Assembly (NCBI GenBank): GCA_002725365.1
Contig: PBOW01000090.1
Coordinates: 1 to 14,087, forward strand
Direction of reading: 5' to 3'
Origin: Chloroflexota bacterium
GTDB lineage: Bacteria > Chloroflexota > Dehalococcoidia > UBA2979
Length of the DNA stretch: 14,087 nt
Position numbers and translations under genes: made by a program. The notes under the pieces were generated by a model. The model worked only from the letters and a program-made list of their open reading frames with translations, searched no databases and had not been told where the DNA came from. Shown here one piece after another: positions 13,128 through 14,087 of the stretch. The number at the start of each line of letters is the position of its first letter. Position 1 is the first letter of the stretch.

Positions 13128-14027
13128 CTATCCTGAACTTGATTGACTTATATCAGTCCACCAAGAATTCCTCGTCGACTGCTCTGTCGAAGGCATCGCT
13201 GCAGAAACCAATTGAATAATTGTAGTCATTTTACCGAGAGTTCCTTCAATGAATCGTGGCAAGGCATCTCGAACCTCTAATTCACTTGCTGCGGGTAGAG
13301 GTTCTACATCATTAGCTAGCTGTGGCAGCAGCTGCACCGCTGCTGTTCTGGCCTTCCCAATAGTGTTGACAATCTGACTTTCCAGTCCAGATTCCGTTTC
13401 GATTGTTTTGACGAGAACGTGAAGCAGGGCAAGATATTGAGGCCAATGGGCCAGATGTCTGTACATACTGGGCATAATATCGGATCGTCCGCCAATTTGA
13501 TTTAGTTCTTCAACAAGGTCTCTAACCTCAGCCTCCATATTCGCCAAAGCCAACAACTCCGGCATTTCGCCGTGAACCACACTTTTCTCATCTATGGCGA
13601 CCTGTGGCAGCCGATCTCGTTCTTGGATATCCACGCCGTCAATTTTGGCGAGAAGGGCGTTTAATGCTATTAGATTGAGAGAATTACTTCGCTCATAGCT
13701 ATTGAGCACGACAGTAATAGATCTCAAATCATCTGGAGAGAGACTCACTGATTTCAAGGTGGAAGAACTGAACACTAGATTCTGATCTGTTCGAAGAGAA
13801 GCCCGCAGTAAAACAGCTGCCTCCGTGATAGCCCCACTTACGTACAGTGGCTTTAATGAATCCCACGCCCATGGGAGTGCTCCAGGGACCGTAGCCAGGT
13901 GGCGCCAGATAAGATTTACGACTGGTACCCCGAGTGATTCTCTAATGTCTCGATAAATCCGAGCAATTTCCCCGGAGGCCTCATCCTCCGTTATTGCTTT
14001 AACTGGGTCAGTTTGTTGATCCGACAA
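13128..14027 (-). CDS. DehI-family (halocarboxylic acid dehydrogenase-annotated) all-helical protein
   Basis: A 299-residue protein that matches the DehI family by EASGEIARIYRDIRESLGVP (16-35) and NLIWRHLATVPGALPWAW (38-55). The founding member, Pseudomonas putida DehI, hydrolyses D- and L-2-haloacids and is built as two related helical halves. Here the halves are visible as WRHLATVPGAL (41-51) and YRHLAHWPQYL (189-199). Aligned by that second motif without gaps to the DehI sequence as I remember it, the position of catalytic Asp189 is Met188, so haloacid hydrolysis is doubtful; Asp183 is nearby and could substitute only with a shifted alignment. The start is TTG at 14027; no ATG or GTG start lies upstream in frame before a stop at 14076-14078. 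No strong Shine-Dalgarno. First gene of the minus-strand pair with the flavin monooxygenase. Likely cytosolic; true reaction unknown. Confidence 0.82.
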   Translation of the reverse strand: MSDQQTDPVKAITEDEASGEIARIYRDIRESLGVPVVNLIWRHLATVPGALPWAWDSLKPLYVSGAITEAAVLLRASLRTDQNLVFSSSTLKSVSLSPDDLRSITVVLNSYERSNSLNLIALNALLAKIDGVDIQERDRLPQVAIDEKSVVHGEMPELLALANMEAEVRDLVEELNQIGGRSDIMPSMYRHLAHWPQYLALLHVLVKTIETESGLESQIVNTIGKARTAAVQLLPQLANDVEPLPAASELEVRDALPRFIEGTLGKMTTIIQLVSAAMPSTEQSTRNSWWTDISQSSSG

Positions 14028-14063
14028 TGTATTCTGGCTCTTTCTTTCGTATAGAAGGAGATT

Positions 14064-14087
14064 ATGTTCTCCATTTCAGAAACCGTA
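14064..14087 (+). CDS. Possible start of a plus-strand gene (runs off the right edge)
   Basis: An ATG at 14064 begins eight open codons to the window edge (MFSISETV). AAGGAG at 14055-14060 is a strong Shine-Dalgarno sequence, but its spacing of 3 bases to the ATG is shorter than usual. It would be divergent from the DehI-family gene, with only 36 bases between the two starts. Too little is visible to suggest a product. Confidence 0.3.

Noticed and set aside
183..14027. A dedicated organohalide degradation island, based on HAD and DehI relatives at both ends.
   Set aside because: Both proteins differ from proven dehalogenases at active-site positions, they lie 12 kb apart in different transcription units, and nothing else here is specific to halogenated compounds.

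Overview
The window reads as a gene-dense stretch of a bacterial chromosome of moderate GC content (below 50% by eye, not computed). It is packed with catabolic and redox enzymes: a family III CoA-transferase, a MATE exporter, a cupin, an aldose dehydrogenase, an HpaI-type aldolase, two short-chain dehydrogenases, a luciferase-like flavin monooxygenase, an EthA-like class B flavin monooxygenase, and two proteins from unrelated dehalogenase-type families (HAD and DehI). No transposase, integrase, tRNA, rRNA, CRISPR array or phage gene was seen. This gene mix, together with an ArsA-type ATPase carrying a C-terminal HSP20-like domain, is what I would expect from uncultured marine Chloroflexota of the SAR202 group, which are known for expansions of flavin monooxygenases, SDRs and CaiB/BaiF transferases. 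That assignment is an inference; no marker gene is present.

Layout from left to right: (1) a minus-strand gene truncated at the left edge (1-48, N-terminus like NIPSNAP proteins), divergent from a plus-strand HAD hydrolase (183-902). (2) A minus-strand pair, MATE transporter (3730-2378) followed by a CoA-transferase (2328-910). (3) A 225-base divergent gap with a tandem 20-bp repeat, then a plus-strand cupin protein (3956-4477). (4) A minus-strand aldose 1-dehydrogenase-like gene (5464-4511), divergent across 188 bases from a seven-gene plus-strand run: HpcH/HpaI aldolase, RNase Z-like MBL hydrolase, ArsA/Get3d-like ATPase, a small acidic coiled-coil protein overlapping it by 8 bases, SDR, luciferase-like monooxygenase, SDR (5653-11572). 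(5) A minus-strand pair on the right, DehI-family protein (14027-13128) followed by the flavin monooxygenase (13083-11581). A possible plus-strand gene starts at the right edge (14064).

How the genes may work together: the aldose dehydrogenase and the aldolase flank a 37-bp near-perfect palindrome that looks like a shared operator. The two enzymes could be the first and last steps of a non-phosphorylative sugar or sugar-acid route; the dehydratase needed in the middle is not in the window. The ATPase and its overlapping small partner form a separate, translationally coupled unit whose role is unknown. The SDRs, the two flavin monooxygenases, the CoA-transferase and the cupin fit oxidation of alicyclic, terpenoid-like or other recalcitrant organic compounds, but no substrate can be read from the sequence.

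The most interesting points are the palindrome and its flanking pair, the Get3d-like ATPase with its coupled coiled-coil partner, and a DehI-family protein in which the catalytic Asp of the characterised dehalogenase appears to be replaced by Met.
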